Below are positions 1 to 8,439 of a DNA stretch of 64,000 nucleotides, piece by piece. The DNA is from Acidobacteriota bacterium. GTDB lineage: Bacteria; Acidobacteriota; Terriglobia; Terriglobales; Acidobacteriaceae. The translations under genes and the position numbers were made by a program. Under the pieces are notes generated by a model, which ran no database searches, had not been told where the DNA came from, and worked only from the letters and a program-made list of their open reading frames with translations. Location of the stretch: NCBI GenBank assembly GCA_021781495.1, contig JAJXWS010000002.1:1-64000 (forward strand), read 5' to 3'. How positions within the stretch are numbered: the first letter of the stretch is position 1; every line of letters starts with the position of its first letter.

Positions 1-604
1 CGTGACGGATGTCCTGTTTGGCGACGCGAACCCCTCCGGCAAGCTGCCGGCAAGCTTTCCGCGCGCGGTGGGCCAGGAGCCCCTGTATTATGCGCAGCTT
101 CCCACCGGGCGTCCGGCGCATGGCGACCTGAGCCACATGCCGCGCACCTCCGAAGAGAAATTCCTGTCGCGATATATGGACGAGGAGAACTCGGCGCTGT
201 TCCCCTTTGGCTGGGGGCTCAGCTACACGCGCTTCCGCTACTCCACGCCCGTGGTCAGCCGGGCAGAGGTTCCGCTGGCCCAGGTCTTCAAGGCGCAAAA
301 GCCGGTCATCACCGTCGGTGTGGATGTGACCAATACCGGCAGCGTGGCGGGTGCTGAGGTGGTGCAGCTCTACATCCGCAACACCGTGACCAGTGTGGAA
401 CAGCCTTTGCGCGAGCTGAAGGGCTTTACGCGGGTCAAGCTCGCGCCCGGCGAAACGAAGCATGTGGAGTTTCCGCTCGGCTTTGACGAGCTGAGCTTTT
501 ACAACGTGCAGTCCAAGCCCACCGTGGAGCCAACCACGTACGACATCTGGGTGGGCGGCAGCTCGCTGGCCACGGCTCAGACTTCCTTCCAGGTGACGGA
601 GTAA
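1..604 (+). CDS. Glycoside hydrolase family 3 enzyme, C-terminal part (partial at left edge)
   Basis: Only the last 200 residues are in the window; the gene starts to the left. GH3 enzymes are exo-acting beta-glucosidases or beta-xylosidases, usually exported in this group. The first visible residues contain the GH3 C-domain closing motif GDANPSGKLPASFP and the segment PFGWGLSYTRF. From about residue 95 a fibronectin III-like domain follows, with the family motifs VTNTGSVAGAEVVQLY and LRELKGF. The reading frame is open from base 2 and ends with TAA at 602-604. The substrate cannot be told because the catalytic domain with its Asp nucleophile lies outside the window. Confidence 0.93.
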   Translation, partial: VTDVLFGDANPSGKLPASFPRAVGQEPLYYAQLPTGRPAHGDLSHMPRTSEEKFLSRYMDEENSALFPFGWGLSYTRFRYSTPVVSRAEVPLAQVFKAQKPVITVGVDVTNTGSVAGAEVVQLYIRNTVTSVEQPLRELKGFTRVKLAPGETKHVEFPLGFDELSFYNVQSKPTVEPTTYDIWVGGSSLATAQTSFQVTE

Positions 605-724
605 GCGCGGCTAGCGGTAAGCGCGGCATCCTCATCGCGGCAGGGGGCTTGCAGTCCACCGGATTTTCCGGTGCGCTGGCTGGCCCGCCTGCCGATACAC
701 TTCTACATCAGGAGGCTTTCCCCG

Positions 725-1492
725 ATGCAGACCCGTATCCAGGGCACCACCATGCCCGTGCTCGACGTGCAGCTTGAACCGAATGAGAGCGTCTTTTCTG
801 AGAGCGGCGAACTCTCCTGGATGACCGCCTCCATCCAGATGACCACGCACACGCAGATGGGCGGCGGCGGAGGACTGTTCGGCATCCTCAAGCGCGTGGC
901 CGGCGGCGGAAGCCTTTTCATGACGGAGTACCGCGCATACCAGTTTCCCGGCGTGGTGTCCTTTGCCACCAAGGTGCCGGGGCACATTGTGCCGGTCGAG
1001 GTGGGGCCGGGGCAGGAGTTCATGGTGCATCGGCATGGCTTTCTGTGCGCCACGCCGCAGGTCACCATCGGCGTGGGCTTCCAGCAGTCCCTGGGCGCGG
1101 GCATCTTCGGCGGCAATGGCTTTATGCTGCAGCGCGTCGCCGGCTTCGGCACGGCGTGGCTGGAGCTCTCCGGTGAGCTGATTGTGAAGAACCTGGCCCC
1201 CGGCGAAACGCTGCTGGTGCATCCCGGCCATGTAGGCGCGTTTCAAACCTCGGTCGGATTCCAGATCACAACCGTTCCGGGCATCAAGAACATGATCTTC
1301 GGCGGCGACGGAATCTTTCTGGCCGCGCTTACAGGACCCGGCACGGTGTGGCTGCAAACGCTGCCCATCTCGCGGCTGGCCCACCAGATCAGCGAGTATC
1401 TGCCGCAGCCGGAGAACCGCCAGATGGGACCGGCGGCAGGCGGAGCCATCCTGGGCGGCATTGTGGGCACCATTCTGGGCGGAGATCAGTAG
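725..1492 (+). CDS. AIM24 / TIGR00266 family protein
   Basis: A 255-residue protein of the AIM24 family, whose bacterial members have a compact beta-sandwich fold and no firmly known biochemical role. The sequence shows the family's start (QLEPNESVFSESGELSWM), a Gly-rich loop GGGGGLFGILKRVAGGG, and a Gly-rich C-terminal tail (GPAAGGAILGGIVGTILGG). I chose the ATG at 725 because AGGAGG lies at 710-715, nine bases upstream; an in-frame GTG at 671 would add 18 unconserved residues. It stands alone: the GH3 gene ends 120 bases upstream and a small hairpin terminator follows at 1532. Family membership is clear, function is not. Confidence 0.9.
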   Translation: MQTRIQGTTMPVLDVQLEPNESVFSESGELSWMTASIQMTTHTQMGGGGGLFGILKRVAGGGSLFMTEYRAYQFPGVVSFATKVPGHIVPVEVGPGQEFMVHRHGFLCATPQVTIGVGFQQSLGAGIFGGNGFMLQRVAGFGTAWLELSGELIVKNLAPGETLLVHPGHVGAFQTSVGFQITTVPGIKNMIFGGDGIFLAALTGPGTVWLQTLPISRLAHQISEYLPQPENRQMGPAAGGAILGGIVGTILGGDQ

Positions 1493-1531
1493 CCCCGGAA
1501 CCAGCCCTGAGCGCAAGACCCAGGCGAACAG

Positions 1532-1553
1532 AAATCCATTTTTTGGATTTTTT
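1532..1553 (+). terminator. Probable intrinsic terminator after the AIM24 gene
   Basis: A 7-bp perfect stem AAATCCA / TGGATTT (1532-1538 with 1544-1550) closes a T-rich 5-base loop and is followed by TTT. It lies 40 bases past the AIM24 stop. The stem is AT-rich and therefore weak, but the T run on the 3' side is typical. Confidence 0.5.
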
Positions 1554-1713
1554 GCCGCCCCGGGCATGACGATGCAGGAATAGGAAATGTATCCTGAATC
1601 GCAAGAGGGAGCGAGGGCAGGCATGGTCGTAAACCTGCGCGCCGCTCCCGGCCTGCACCTGGCCGCCAGAGGAATCCCGGGCTGGCCGTGGCGGATTCAG
1701 AAAAGGGAACTGA

Positions 1714-2706
1714 GTGGTCGAGCAGATGGTCGTCGGCGATCCTGATCTTCGTGCAGAGGCGTCGGGGGTGTTTTCCTTTGTCTATCCAGCCATGGGCACC
1801 GAGTTTACGCTTCACCTGTACGCCCCGTCCGAGGAGCACGCTTCGGCAGCGGCCCGCACGGCCTTTGAGGAAGTGGAGCGAGTCGAGAGCCTGCTGAGCC
1901 ACTATCGTCCGTCCAGCGAGCTTTCCCGCATCAATCGCGAGGCGCCGCGCAGCAGCGTGACGACCGACCCCGAGACATTCCAGTTTCTTGAGACTGCATG
2001 GGAATGGAGCCGCCGCTCGGATGGCGCTTTCGATATGACCGTGGGCCGGCTGATGAAGGCCTGGGGTTTCTACGGCGCAGACGGAAGCCTTCCTGCGCGA
2101 AAAGCTCTGGCCCAGGTGCGGGATGACGTCGGCTGGGAAAAAGTCAGGCTGGACCCGGCGCGACGTACTGTGCGGTTTCTGGAGCGCGGCATCGAGCTGG
2201 ACCCCGGCGGCATCGGCAAGGGCTATGCGGTGGACCGCGCAATCCACCTGCTGCGGCAGTTGCCGGTAGAGGCGGCGCTGCTCTCCGCCGGCAGCAGCAC
2301 CATCTACGCGCTGGGCGCGCCACCGGACGAAACGGGATGGAAGGTCACGATTCCAGCCGCGCACCGCAGCGAATCCGTGCTCTGCAGCATGGTCCTTCGA
2401 GATACATCCATCTCCACGGCAAACCATACGGAAAAGCACTTTGTCGACAACGGGCGCCTTTATGGATCCATCATGAATCCGCGCACGCTGCGCCCGGTGG
2501 AAGACACCATCCAGGTTTGCGTAATTTCGACTTCGGCGACCGAAAGCGATGTGCTCTCCAATGCATTGTTTGTCATGGAGCGGAAGCAGCGTGCCCGCCT
2601 GCTCGAGCAGCTTCCGCATGTCTCTGCTCTGGTTCTGGCAGAGGGCAGGAGAGCATGGCAACACGAGGCCACGCGCTGGCCGGCTGAAGTTTCTTTAACC
2701 ACTTGA
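1714..2706 (+). CDS. apbE: FAD:protein FMN transferase (ApbE family), divergent
   Basis: ApbE enzymes attach FMN covalently to Thr/Ser of target flavoproteins such as the NqrB/RnfG type, using FAD and Mg2+. The 330-residue product has the family core: YPAMGTEFTLHLY near the start, the DPGGIGKGYAVDRA segment and the C-terminal STSATESDVLSNALFVM segment. Several conserved positions differ from the usual pattern: AGGD is AGSS, the H of the HIxxP motif is S (GSIMNP), and the Thr of the final DxxxT is Asn. No lipobox or signal peptide is evident from the GTG at 1714 (an in-frame ATG is at 1726). The divergence leaves the activity uncertain; the family call is firm. It precedes an oxidoreductase gene by 37 bases. 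Confidence 0.88.
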   Translation: MVEQMVVGDPDLRAEASGVFSFVYPAMGTEFTLHLYAPSEEHASAAARTAFEEVERVESLLSHYRPSSELSRINREAPRSSVTTDPETFQFLETAWEWSRRSDGAFDMTVGRLMKAWGFYGADGSLPARKALAQVRDDVGWEKVRLDPARRTVRFLERGIELDPGGIGKGYAVDRAIHLLRQLPVEAALLSAGSSTIYALGAPPDETGWKVTIPAAHRSESVLCSMVLRDTSISTANHTEKHFVDNGRLYGSIMNPRTLRPVEDTIQVCVISTSATESDVLSNALFVMERKQRARLLEQLPHVSALVLAEGRRAWQHEATRWPAEVSLTT

Positions 2707-2743
2707 ACGACAACCGTAACGCTTTTATGGAGTGTAGAGCCGC

Positions 2744-4000
2744 ATGAATCGCAGAAGTTTGCTGCAAGGAATCTCAATGAGTGTGCTCTCTGCCCGGCTG
2801 CTGAAGTCGACCCCGCTGCTGGCAGCCGAGCCGGAGGCGACAGAAACCGCCGCCCGGGAGACACATGCCGAACCCGTGCGCCTGGGCGTGATTGGGCCCG
2901 GCAGCCGGGGCAAGGAATTGATGCGCCAGTTGCTGCGGGTGCCGGGAGCGGAGTTCGTCGCGGTTTGCGATGTCTACGAGCCTCGATTTGCGCAGGCCAG
3001 CGAACTGGTCGGGCATCCGCTCGCCACATACAAGGACCACCGCGCCCTGCTGGATCGCAAGGATCTGGATGCCGTGATTGTTGCCTCTCCGCCAGTCTTC
3101 CACGCGCAGCACGTGATTGACGTGATGCTCAGCGGGCGGGCGGTCTACGGAGAAAAGACCATGGGCTTTACTCCGCAAAGCTGCTTTGACATTGTGGACA
3201 CGGTGAAGAAGACCGGGCAGATCTTTCAGGTGGGGCACCAGATGCGCTACGCGCCGTGGTTCCAGGAGTCCGTCCGACGCATCCACGCGGGCGAGATCGG
3301 CGAGCCCACGCACATCTACGCCTACTGGTGCCGCCAGGATGACTGGCGCCGCGTGGTGCCCAGTCCTGACCTGGAACACCTGATGAACTGGCGCCTCTAC
3401 CGCGAGTCCTCCGGCGGCCTGCTGGAAGAGCTTGGGTCGCACCAGATTGACTTTGCCAACTGGGTCTTCGGCGAGCTGCCTGCGAGCATTCTGGGCACCA
3501 CGAGCATTGCGACCTATCACGATGGCCGGACGGTGGGCGACAATGTGCAGGCGATTCTGCACTATTCGCGTGGCCGGCGTCTCGTTTTCAACTCGCTTAC
3601 AGCCAACGCCATGATGGGCGAGCAGCTCTGGGTCTACGGCACCAAGGGCAGCGTGCAGATTACGCCGGAAGACGCCACGTTCTATACGGAAGCGCGCAAG
3701 GTCATCACCGCCGCTTCCCACTCCAGCGTGGTGCAGCGCGGCGTCAAGACAGGGGCATCCTACAAGGCTAACGGCGAGATGCCGTACCGCGGGCCGGGCG
3801 CGCGCATCGATGCGCGCAATGCGGAAGAGCCTACGCTGACGGCGTGCAGAGCCTTCGTCCAGTGCGTGCGGACAAAGACGCAGCCCATCGCCGATGTGCA
3901 CGCGGGCTTCGGTTCGGCGATAGCCTGTTCCATCGGGAAGGACGCCGTGTTTGAAGGAAGCACCAAGACGATTCCCCCGTTGACGCAGGGGCATGCCTGA
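2744..4000 (+). CDS. Gfo/Idh/MocA family oxidoreductase with Tat signal
   Basis: A 418-residue NAD(P)-dependent sugar or cyclitol oxidoreductase of the Gfo/Idh/MocA family. Residues 1-27 form a twin-arginine signal (NRRSLLQG, then a hydrophobic stretch and an AAEPEA cleavage area), so it is probably exported with its cofactor bound, as in glucose-fructose oxidoreductase. The Rossmann motif is VIGPGSRGK; the family EKP motif appears as EKT, and the catalytic-region motif GSHQIDFANW is present. Acidobacteria carry many exported paralogues of this type, and the substrate is not predictable. The gene follows apbE closely and may share its transcript. An imperfect hairpin follows between it and the convergent metallopeptidase-like gene. 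Confidence 0.9.
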   Translation: MNRRSLLQGISMSVLSARLLKSTPLLAAEPEATETAARETHAEPVRLGVIGPGSRGKELMRQLLRVPGAEFVAVCDVYEPRFAQASELVGHPLATYKDHRALLDRKDLDAVIVASPPVFHAQHVIDVMLSGRAVYGEKTMGFTPQSCFDIVDTVKKTGQIFQVGHQMRYAPWFQESVRRIHAGEIGEPTHIYAYWCRQDDWRRVVPSPDLEHLMNWRLYRESSGGLLEELGSHQIDFANWVFGELPASILGTTSIATYHDGRTVGDNVQAILHYSRGRRLVFNSLTANAMMGEQLWVYGTKGSVQITPEDATFYTEARKVITAASHSSVVQRGVKTGASYKANGEMPYRGPGARIDARNAEEPTLTACRAFVQCVRTKTQPIADVHAGFGSAIACSIGKDAVFEGSTKTIPPLTQGHA

Positions 4001-4013
4001 TACGGGCGCGATG

Positions 4014-4068
4014 CGGCGGCGAGGCAATCGGGGCCCAGCATAAAGCTGCCTCCGATGCCCTGCCGCCG
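4014..4068. terminator. Possible bidirectional terminator hairpin between convergent genes
   Basis: CGGCGGC (4014-4020) pairs perfectly with GCCGCCG (4062-4068), and the inner bases continue the stem imperfectly. It lies exactly in the 73-base gap between two convergent genes. There is no T run on either strand, so termination efficiency is uncertain. Confidence 0.35.
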
Positions 4069-4073
4069 AAGCC

Positions 4074-5717
4074 CTATTGCGCCGCTTGCAGGCCGGCGTC
4101 AACTGCGGCCTTCATCACACCGCAATCGGCAAAGAAGCGCACAAAGCTGCCGGAAAGCGAGTCCGGCATTGCGTTCGTTAGATCGGTGGGAGCAGTGCGA
4201 GCGGCGGCGGCCATCTGCAGATCGCCGCTGCCTTGCGCATCCAGCACAAGCGTGGTGAGCTTGCGCGCCAGCGCCAGCGGAAAACTCTCTGAGACAAACA
4301 CCATCTTGCCCCGCGTGGAGATCACGACCGGACCTTCGTTCGTGGAGTAGACCTGCTCGTCTCCATTGCCCGCCGGCGCAGTGGAGCGCGCAGCATCGTC
4401 CGGCTTCAGTCCGGAGTATTTGCGGCCCAGGTTGTCGGCATACAGGCGGGCAAAGGCCGCCGCGGAGGCGTGGCTCTTCCACACCGAGAGGTAAAAGAAG
4501 GCGATGGATTTGGTGCTGGCCTGCTCCGCGGGCGTGGCGCTGCGCAACTGACCCGCCCAGTAGATGCCGCCATCCCATGCGGGGCTCAGGTTGCGCGCGG
4601 CCTCGTCGCCGCCCAGAATGCTGGCGAGAATGTGCAGGTCCAGCTCGCCCACCTGGCCAATGTCATAGGGCCGGTAGAGCGGGTCAACGAGCTGGTGGAT
4701 ATTCGGCAGCAGCGGAATGTTCGGTGCCCGGCCCTGCTCGTACTCGCGGGGATTGATGATCTCCCAGCTGGATGAGGGAGGACGGTCAAGGGTGCCGGTA
4801 AAGGCAGCCTCACGGCCTTTATCCATCCATACATCCTGTTCAAAGCTCAGCCCCTCTCGGTAGGGAAACATGAGCGATTCCGAGAGCAGGATCGGTGCGC
4901 GCGCCATCACGGGCGAGTTGTCGGACCCGCCCATCTGCTGCTTGATGTAATCCATCACCTCGGGGTCTTTAATCAGGCTGCGGCCCATCGGCTTCAGGAT
5001 GTTGTCCATCATCACGGCCGTAGCCTGACCCTCCACCACGGCCTGCCGGGCGGTATCGAACTCATCTTTGGCCAGATGCTCGCTATCCTGGGCGGCGTTG
5101 GTGGAAACATCCGGAGGCGTCTGGTCGCTCCACTTTTCCAGATCGACGTGCTGATCCTGCAGCGCGTGCGTCAGTTCGTGCGCCAGAACAGGTTTCTGCT
5201 CATCGGGCTTAATCCAGTCCAGCAGATTCACGGTCTTCGTCTTGGAGTCGTAATACGCCTCAATCTGCTCCTTCAGCAGGGCAATCAGGAAAGGCTTCAG
5301 CTCAAAGTCGCGATCCAGCAGGCCGAACTTCTTCAGGACAATTTCGCTGTTCTGCATGCGCTTGGCGTCCTGGTCCTCGTTGAGCTTTTCCGTCAGGTAG
5401 GCCTCGACGGCCGCGCGGGTGGTCAGCCGGCGCTTCACGGTTCCCTGAATGGGCAGTCCTGTCTCCTGCGAGGAGAACTTGAGCAGGTCATCGACGAGGC
5501 TGAAGAGCTGCTGCGCCTGTTCCGGCGTGATGTGGATCTGGGCCTTGGATGTGTCCTTGCCGGCGGCCGGAGGCGTCTGTGGAGCCGGGGATGTTTGGGT
5601 CGGGGGCGGGGCAGATGCGGGAGTTTGGGCCGCAACCCCTGTGGTTGCAATGCATATGGCTGTGGCGGCCAGCCACAAGCGATGGCTCCCCCCTGTTTTC
5701 GCGAGCGGTTCCCTCAT
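4074..5717 (-). CDS. Exported HExxH metallopeptidase-like protein
   Basis: A 547-residue protein with a Sec-type signal peptide (hydrophobic 14-30, cleavage near VAA-QT) and a Pro/Gln/Ala-rich spacer to about residue 53. The zinc-peptidase motif HELTH is at 180-184, followed by ALQDQH, and a conserved-looking EGQAT with Glu229 about 45 residues later may supply the third zinc ligand, as in gluzincin-like families. I recognise no named peptidase family. The C-terminal half has no obvious domain. It is transcribed away from the ygfZ-like gene with 131 bases between the starts. A zinc-dependent periplasmic or secreted protease is the best inference; activity is unproven. Confidence 0.82.
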   Translation of the reverse strand: MREPLAKTGGSHRLWLAATAICIATTGVAAQTPASAPPPTQTSPAPQTPPAAGKDTSKAQIHITPEQAQQLFSLVDDLLKFSSQETGLPIQGTVKRRLTTRAAVEAYLTEKLNEDQDAKRMQNSEIVLKKFGLLDRDFELKPFLIALLKEQIEAYYDSKTKTVNLLDWIKPDEQKPVLAHELTHALQDQHVDLEKWSDQTPPDVSTNAAQDSEHLAKDEFDTARQAVVEGQATAVMMDNILKPMGRSLIKDPEVMDYIKQQMGGSDNSPVMARAPILLSESLMFPYREGLSFEQDVWMDKGREAAFTGTLDRPPSSSWEIINPREYEQGRAPNIPLLPNIHQLVDPLYRPYDIGQVGELDLHILASILGGDEAARNLSPAWDGGIYWAGQLRSATPAEQASTKSIAFFYLSVWKSHASAAAFARLYADNLGRKYSGLKPDDAARSTAPAGNGDEQVYSTNEGPVVISTRGKMVFVSESFPLALARKLTTLVLDAQGSGDLQMAAAARTAPTDLTNAMPDSLSGSFVRFFADCGVMKAAVDAGLQAAQ

Positions 5718-5776
5718 CCATTCTCCTCGTGGTCTCCGGCTTCCGGTCTTGCCGCTGCCGCATCTAATAGCAAGGC

Positions 5777-5782
5777 TATAAT
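5777..5782 (+). promoter_or_regulatory. Possible -10 element for the ygfZ-like operon
   Basis: A perfect TATAAT lies 67 bases before the chosen ATG at 5849 in the divergent intergenic region. No convincing -35 box is seen at 16-18 bases, so this is only a candidate. Confidence 0.3.
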
Positions 5783-5848
5783 CAGGATGCAGTCCGGCGC
5801 TCTGAATCGTGAAGAAAAGTGTGCGCTGGGCAGCGAAAGAGCTTATCT

Positions 5849-6961
5849 ATGACGGAATCGGTGACCGCCGCAAACACTCAGTCCACGCATCTGGCGGCCT
5901 TGCTGGCTGCATCGGCCAAGCCGCCCCGGCTTATCGAGTATCGCGGGGCCATGACCCCACAGGAGTTGGACGCTCCAGAGACGGAAATAGCGGCACTCGC
6001 GACCGGCGCCGCCGAGCATGACCTGGGCTGGCTGCGACGTGTGGCAGTGCGGGGCGAAGATCGTTTCCGCTGGCTGAGCGGCATGGTCACCAACACGGTC
6101 AACGATCTGGAACCCAATGCCGGCGCCTGGAATCTGGTTTTGAACGCGCAGGGCCGCATTCAGGGCGACCTGACCGTGTGGCGCGAGGGCGAAAATCTTG
6201 AGCTGGTCATCGCCGCAGACCAGTACGACAGACTGCTCAAGCATCTGGATCACTTCATCATCATGGATGACGTGGAGTTGGTTCCGCTGGGCGAGGAGTT
6301 GGGCGCGGAGGAGACGGCTCTGGGCTTGACCGGTCCGCAGGCCGATGCGGTTCTGCGGCGGATGGGCCTGCCCGTTCTGGCGGAGCCCATGACGGCAACC
6401 CGCGTGGAGTGGAACGGCTTGAACCTGCGCATGCTGCGGGGCTATGGAACCCTGGCCACACACTACGAGCTATGGACCCCGGTGGCAGGCATTACGCGGT
6501 TGTGGCGCACGCTTTCCACGGCCGGAGCTTCTCCCGTGGGCTGCGCTGCGCTGGAGGCCTTCCGCATCGCCGAGGGCATTCCCTCATACGGCGTGGACAT
6601 GCTGGAGCGGGATCTGCCGCAGGAGACCTCGCAGATGCGTACGCTGCACTTTAACAAGGGCTGCTACCTGGGGCAGGAGATTGTGGAGCGCATCCGGTCG
6701 CGCGGCAATGTGCACCGGCATTTGCGCGGGCTGGAGCTGACCGGGCCAGTGCCGGCCTCCGGCACCGAGCTTTTGCTGGATGGTGCGGCCGTGGGGCACG
6801 TGACCAGCGCAGCGGAACTGAAGCTGACGGCGGGAAACAGGATCTTTGCGCTGGGCATGATTCGGAGCGAAGCCGAAGCGCGTAACGATGCCTTGACGTA
6901 CACAGTGGGAACGGCCACGGGCACGGCCCGGATTCTGGTCGGGCCGCCTAACCTGATTTGA
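5849..6961 (+). CDS. ygfZ: Folate-binding YgfZ-like protein (GcvT family)
   Basis: A 370-residue protein of the tetrahydrofolate-dependent YgfZ/IBA57 family, which supports repair or assembly of certain Fe-S enzymes. The diagnostic motif KGCYLGQE is at residues 270-277, with the redox-important Cys; the N-terminal part resembles the aminomethyltransferase fold (WLRRVAVRGEDRFRWLSGMV). The start at 5849 is preferred over GTG 5819 since the family-like sequence begins after it and an AAAGAG lies upstream. It heads a tight plus-strand group: DUF1844, PhnP-like, ribF. The family is certain; the specific target enzyme is unknown. Confidence 0.9.
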   Translation: MTESVTAANTQSTHLAALLAASAKPPRLIEYRGAMTPQELDAPETEIAALATGAAEHDLGWLRRVAVRGEDRFRWLSGMVTNTVNDLEPNAGAWNLVLNAQGRIQGDLTVWREGENLELVIAADQYDRLLKHLDHFIIMDDVELVPLGEELGAEETALGLTGPQADAVLRRMGLPVLAEPMTATRVEWNGLNLRMLRGYGTLATHYELWTPVAGITRLWRTLSTAGASPVGCAALEAFRIAEGIPSYGVDMLERDLPQETSQMRTLHFNKGCYLGQEIVERIRSRGNVHRHLRGLELTGPVPASGTELLLDGAAVGHVTSAAELKLTAGNRIFALGMIRSEAEARNDALTYTVGTATGTARILVGPPNLI

Positions 6962-6984
6962 TTTGCATTGAGATAGCAGGAGCT

Positions 6985-7599
6985 ATGAGCGATACACCTA
7001 AGTTTGAAGTCATTGATCGCCGCAAGATGAAGGCGCAGGAGGAACAGGAGTCCGTAACCCCATCGGAGCCCAAGCCGGAGACTGTACCCTCGGGGCAGCC
7101 CGCCGCTGGACCGCGGCTGGTGGTGCCTGAGAGCAAACCGGAGACCGCCGAGCCGGTGGCTGCTGCGGTGGCCGAGGAAGAGCAGATGCCGGATCTGCCG
7201 CCTGCACCCACCGAAGAGGAGAGCCGCCAGCAGAAGTCCGCATACGATGCCTCAGCCCAGCGGCTTGAGGATCTGGTGCGGGCGCAGAATCCCGGCATCG
7301 GGGCTCAGCCGCCGGTGAGCTTTGAGCACCTGGCGCAGCAGCTGTATCTCTCCGCCATGATCCAGATGGGCGCGGGGACACAGGAGGGCCAGCGTCCGCG
7401 GGTGGATATTCTGGGCGCGCGGCAGACGATTGACCTGCTTGGCGTGCTGGCAGAGAAGACCAAAGGCAACCTGACGGAGACGGAGGACCGGATGCTCCAG
7501 ACGGTGCTGTTTGAAGTGCGCATGGCCTTCCTGGAACTGACCAATATGATCACGCTGCAGGGGGTACAGGCTCCGCCCCCGCCTCCGGGGAAGCGATAG
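6985..7599 (+). CDS. DUF1844 domain protein
   Basis: A 204-residue protein with a charged, Pro/Glu-rich, probably disordered N-terminal half (residues 1-105) and a conserved C-terminal DUF1844 domain: FEHLAQQLYLSAMIQMG, then a helical segment with GARQTIDLLGVLAEKTKGNL and TEDRMLQTVLFEVRMAFLEL. No biochemical function is established for this domain, which is common in Acidobacteria and Deltaproteobacteria. Start ATG 6985 has GGAGC upstream (GCAGGAGCT). It starts 23 bases after the ygfZ-like gene and is followed within 6-12 bases by the PhnP-like gene, so co-transcription is likely. Confidence 0.88.
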   Translation: MSDTPKFEVIDRRKMKAQEEQESVTPSEPKPETVPSGQPAAGPRLVVPESKPETAEPVAAAVAEEEQMPDLPPAPTEEESRQQKSAYDASAQRLEDLVRAQNPGIGAQPPVSFEHLAQQLYLSAMIQMGAGTQEGQRPRVDILGARQTIDLLGVLAEKTKGNLTETEDRMLQTVLFEVRMAFLELTNMITLQGVQAPPPPPGKR

Positions 7600-7605
7600 C
7601 GACGG

Positions 7606-8439
7606 GTGCGGATGGAGGGACTGCTTACATTTCTGGGAACGGGAACTTCCATGGGAGTTCCCACGCTGGGGTGCGACTGCGCGGTCTGCACCTCCCCGGA
7701 TCCGCGGGATCGCAGGCTCAGGCCGTCGCTGCTTGTGCGGTGGAATGAGCATGGCCGCGAGCGCGTGGTGGTCATCGATACCGGACCGGACTTCCGCGAG
7801 CAGGCTTTGCGCGCCGGGTTAAGGCGCGTGGATGCCGTGCTCTACACGCATGGGCACGCCGACCACATCCTGGGGCTGGACGACCTGCGGCCACTGAGTT
7901 TTACCGTCTCGCGCGAGGGCCGCGTCATCCCGCTGTTTGCGTCGGACGAAACGGCGGAGACCCTGAAGCGGGTCTACGATTACACCTTTTCCCCGGATGC
8001 CACGTACCCCAACCGGGCCCGCGTGAAGATAGAGCCGCTGGAGCATCGGAACCGCGTGCTGGGGATCGACTTTGTGCGCGTGCCGCTGCTGCATGGCTCC
8101 CTGGATATCTCCGGCTTTCGCTTTGGGCGGACGGCGTACCTGACGGATGTGAGCGCCATTCCGGAGCAGAGCTTTGCCCTGCTGGATGGGCTGGATTGCC
8201 TGATTCTCTCCGCGCTTCGCCACAAGCCGCATCCAAGCCATGCCACGCTGGACCAGGCCGTGGAGTGGGCCAGGCGTATTGGCGCGCGGCAGACCTGGTT
8301 TACGCACATCGCCCACGATCTGGGCCATGCGGAGACGAATGGCAAGCTGCCCGAGGGCATGGCCCTGGCGCATGACGGCCTGAGCCTGCCGATTGATCTG
8401 GGGCCATCCGTACATGGCACGGGGGGATATGAGCACTGA
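7606..8439 (+). CDS. MBL-fold hydrolase, PhnP-like
   Basis: A metallo-beta-lactamase fold hydrolase of 277 residues. It opens with the PhnP/TrnA-type sequence FLGTGTSMGVPTLGC and has the dinuclear metal motif HGHADH at residues 82-87 (H82, H84, D86, H87), further His near 162 and HIAHD near the end. The early Cys-rich segment (GCDCAVC) matches the structural zinc site seen in PhnP. PhnP is a cyclic-phosphodiesterase; here no phosphonate genes surround it, so a general phosphodiesterase role is more likely. GTG 7606 and ATG 7612 are both possible starts. The end overlaps ribF by 11 bases, suggesting translational coupling. Confidence 0.9.
   Translation: MRMEGLLTFLGTGTSMGVPTLGCDCAVCTSPDPRDRRLRPSLLVRWNEHGRERVVVIDTGPDFREQALRAGLRRVDAVLYTHGHADHILGLDDLRPLSFTVSREGRVIPLFASDETAETLKRVYDYTFSPDATYPNRARVKIEPLEHRNRVLGIDFVRVPLLHGSLDISGFRFGRTAYLTDVSAIPEQSFALLDGLDCLILSALRHKPHPSHATLDQAVEWARRIGARQTWFTHIAHDLGHAETNGKLPEGMALAHDGLSLPIDLGPSVHGTGGYEH

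Noticed and set aside
2774..4102. Minus-strand frame antisense to the Gfo/Idh/MocA gene
   Set aside because: The plus-strand gene has a Tat signal and clear motifs; the antisense product is Arg/His/Ala-rich with none.
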